Source: DB1 sp049323655 (GTDB taxonomy: Bacteria > Desulfobacterota > Desulfobulbia > Desulfobulbales > SURF-16). Taken from it: a DNA stretch of 64,000 nt. This document shows positions 63,046-64,000 of this stretch, piece by piece (the first letter of the stretch is position 1; the number at the start of each line of letters is the position of its first letter). Both the position numbers and the translations under genes were made by a program. A model generated the notes under the pieces. The model saw only the letters and a program-made list of their open reading frames with translations, was not told the DNA's origin and did no database searches. Location: the NCBI GenBank assembly GCA_049323655.1, contig JBMONO010000034.1, positions 62,001 to 126,000 of the forward strand. The letters are read 5' to 3'.

Positions 63046-64000
63046 ATGCAATCACCCGATAACGAGAAAGCCCGATCATTCTCGGCCCAGCATGGCTTTG
63101 CTCTGGTGGTGGTCATTGTCATCATGCTGCTGATCTCGTTTCTTGCCGGCCAACTCATCATGAACGTCCGGGCCGAGCTACGGGTGGCGGCTAACAGCAG
63201 GGATCGGGCCGCCGGACTGGCGCTGGCCCATGCCGGGGTCAATCTGGCCCTGTTCAGAATCCTCGACAAGCCGGTTGAAATTCTCGGGGACGATGAGGAA
63301 ATTTTCGTCGAAGGATATGCATATGACGGCTTTCTCCCCACCGGGCATTTCCGCTATTATGTCGTGAACGAATCTGGTAAAATCGACTTGAATGCCTTCA
63401 ACCCTACCCTGCTGGAATATTTTCTCGAATATATGCAGATCGACGCCCCGGAAAGGGAAATCATCATCGATTCACTTTATGACTGGCAGGACAGTGATAG
63501 TCTCCATCGCCTGCAGGGCGCAGAACTCGAAACCTACCAGGAGTTGGACGACCCGTATATCCCCCGCAACGGCAAGATGGTCGAGCCTTCGGAATTCTTT
63601 CTGGTGCATGGCACCGCTTCGCTGGCCGGCAGATTTGTGGCGGGCGACGTCTTTACCACCCGCAACCGCACGGATAAGGTGAATTTCAACAGCCTCACCC
63701 CTCTTATGCTGGATTTTCTGACAGAAAACGACGAGGAGAAAAAGAAGGCTTACCGAGAAGCCCAGGAGCTTTACGGCAACCTGACTGAGGCCCAGGCCAG
63801 GCAGATCCTCGGAGAGACACGGTTCAGTCAGATCGGTGATGCTCTCGTTTACAGCGCCGGCAACAATAAATTTTACACGGTTGTGGTCCGCGGCGAACCG
63901 GGTGTGGATGAGCAGACCCTGATCGATCGGGAGGAAGAGGGGATCGCTCCGCCGGTGGGGCATGAGGTGCGCGCTCTTTTCGAACTGCGCGGCAGCAGGA
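63046..64000 (+). CDS. gspK: Type II secretion pseudopilin GspK, C-terminus cut by window edge
   Basis: Open frame from the ATG at 63046 to the window end, 318 residues so far, with a prepilin-like N-terminus (HGFALVVVIVIMLLISFLAGQLI) and a long alpha-helical insert of GspK type: SGKIDLNAFNP, IIIDSLYDWQDSDSLHRLQGAE and KVNFNSLTP, LTEAQARQIL. The +5 position is not Glu, in keeping with GspK, which caps the pseudopilus with GspI and GspJ. Both flanking pseudopilin genes are close and in the same operon. GAG precedes the start only weakly. Confidence 0.88.
   Translation, partial: MQSPDNEKARSFSAQHGFALVVVIVIMLLISFLAGQLIMNVRAELRVAANSRDRAAGLALAHAGVNLALFRILDKPVEILGDDEEIFVEGYAYDGFLPTGHFRYYVVNESGKIDLNAFNPTLLEYFLEYMQIDAPEREIIIDSLYDWQDSDSLHRLQGAELETYQELDDPYIPRNGKMVEPSEFFLVHGTASLAGRFVAGDVFTTRNRTDKVNFNSLTPLMLDFLTENDEEKKKAYREAQELYGNLTEAQARQILGETRFSQIGDALVYSAGNNKFYTVVVRGEPGVDEQTLIDREEEGIAPPVGHEVRALFELRGSR

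Overview
This window looks like a chromosomal core region of a Gram-negative anaerobe of the Desulfobacterota, most like the Desulfobulbales. That placement is inference from gene content: an atpXFHAGDC operon without a and c subunits, a NIL-domain ferredoxin, HDOD and CheX signalling proteins, a stand-alone GltA-type oxidoreductase, a PcnB-bioB-bioF run and a type II secretion operon. The sequence is GC-rich and densely coded, with many ATGA or TGATG stop/start overlaps. I saw no rRNA, tRNA, CRISPR array, phage or transposase gene.

Layout. 1-7.5 kb: trmJ (cut by the window edge) and rnr, a SpoT-like (p)ppGpp enzyme, a Crp/Fnr regulator, a phosphopantetheinyl transferase and cvpA. 7.4-11.3 kb: a transferase pair (GT2 plus DUF2064), a UPF0280 protein, a HAD nucleotidase, a YkgJ protein and a broken DUF1232 gene. 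11.3-14.8 kb: pyrD (frameshifted at an 11-G run), pyrK, parB and parA, with a parS site at 15217. 15.2-22 kb: an M20 peptidase, a NIL ferredoxin, a HEAT-like protein, a Sua5/YciO protein flanked by two related palindromic repeats, HU, sppA and rpsA. 22-27.7 kb: Nudix, HAD, a flavin oxidoreductase, pcnB, bioB and bioF. 27.7-33.6 kb: a Kef-type transporter, mutM and a 1027-residue radical SAM/methyltransferase/DUF5714 fusion. 33.8-36 kb: rph, tgt, yajC. 36.2-40.9 kb: an HDOD-kinase-receiver hybrid, an FlhG-like ATPase and an ExeA-like ATPase. 41-50.2 kb: a 178-bp inverted-repeat element, a U32 peptidase, mnmA, mtaB, cinA, recA, alaS. 50.4-56.4 kb: ATP synthase. 56.6-64 kb: cheX, gltA and gspE-F-H-J-I-K, with gspK cut by the window edge.

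Functional themes are RNA processing and modification (trmJ, rnr, pcnB, rph, tgt, mnmA, mtaB, U32), chromosome maintenance (parABS, HU, recA, mutM), energy metabolism (ATP synthase) and envelope/secretion (sppA, Gsp, yajC).

The points most worth a second look are the three-part radical SAM fusion, the RSH enzyme whose synthetase domain has lost its key residues, the two neighbouring frameshifts in pyrD and the DUF1232 gene, and several inverted-repeat intergenic elements, one carrying DnaA-box-like ends. Start sites were chosen by ribosome binding site, domain boundary and overlap with the upstream stop.
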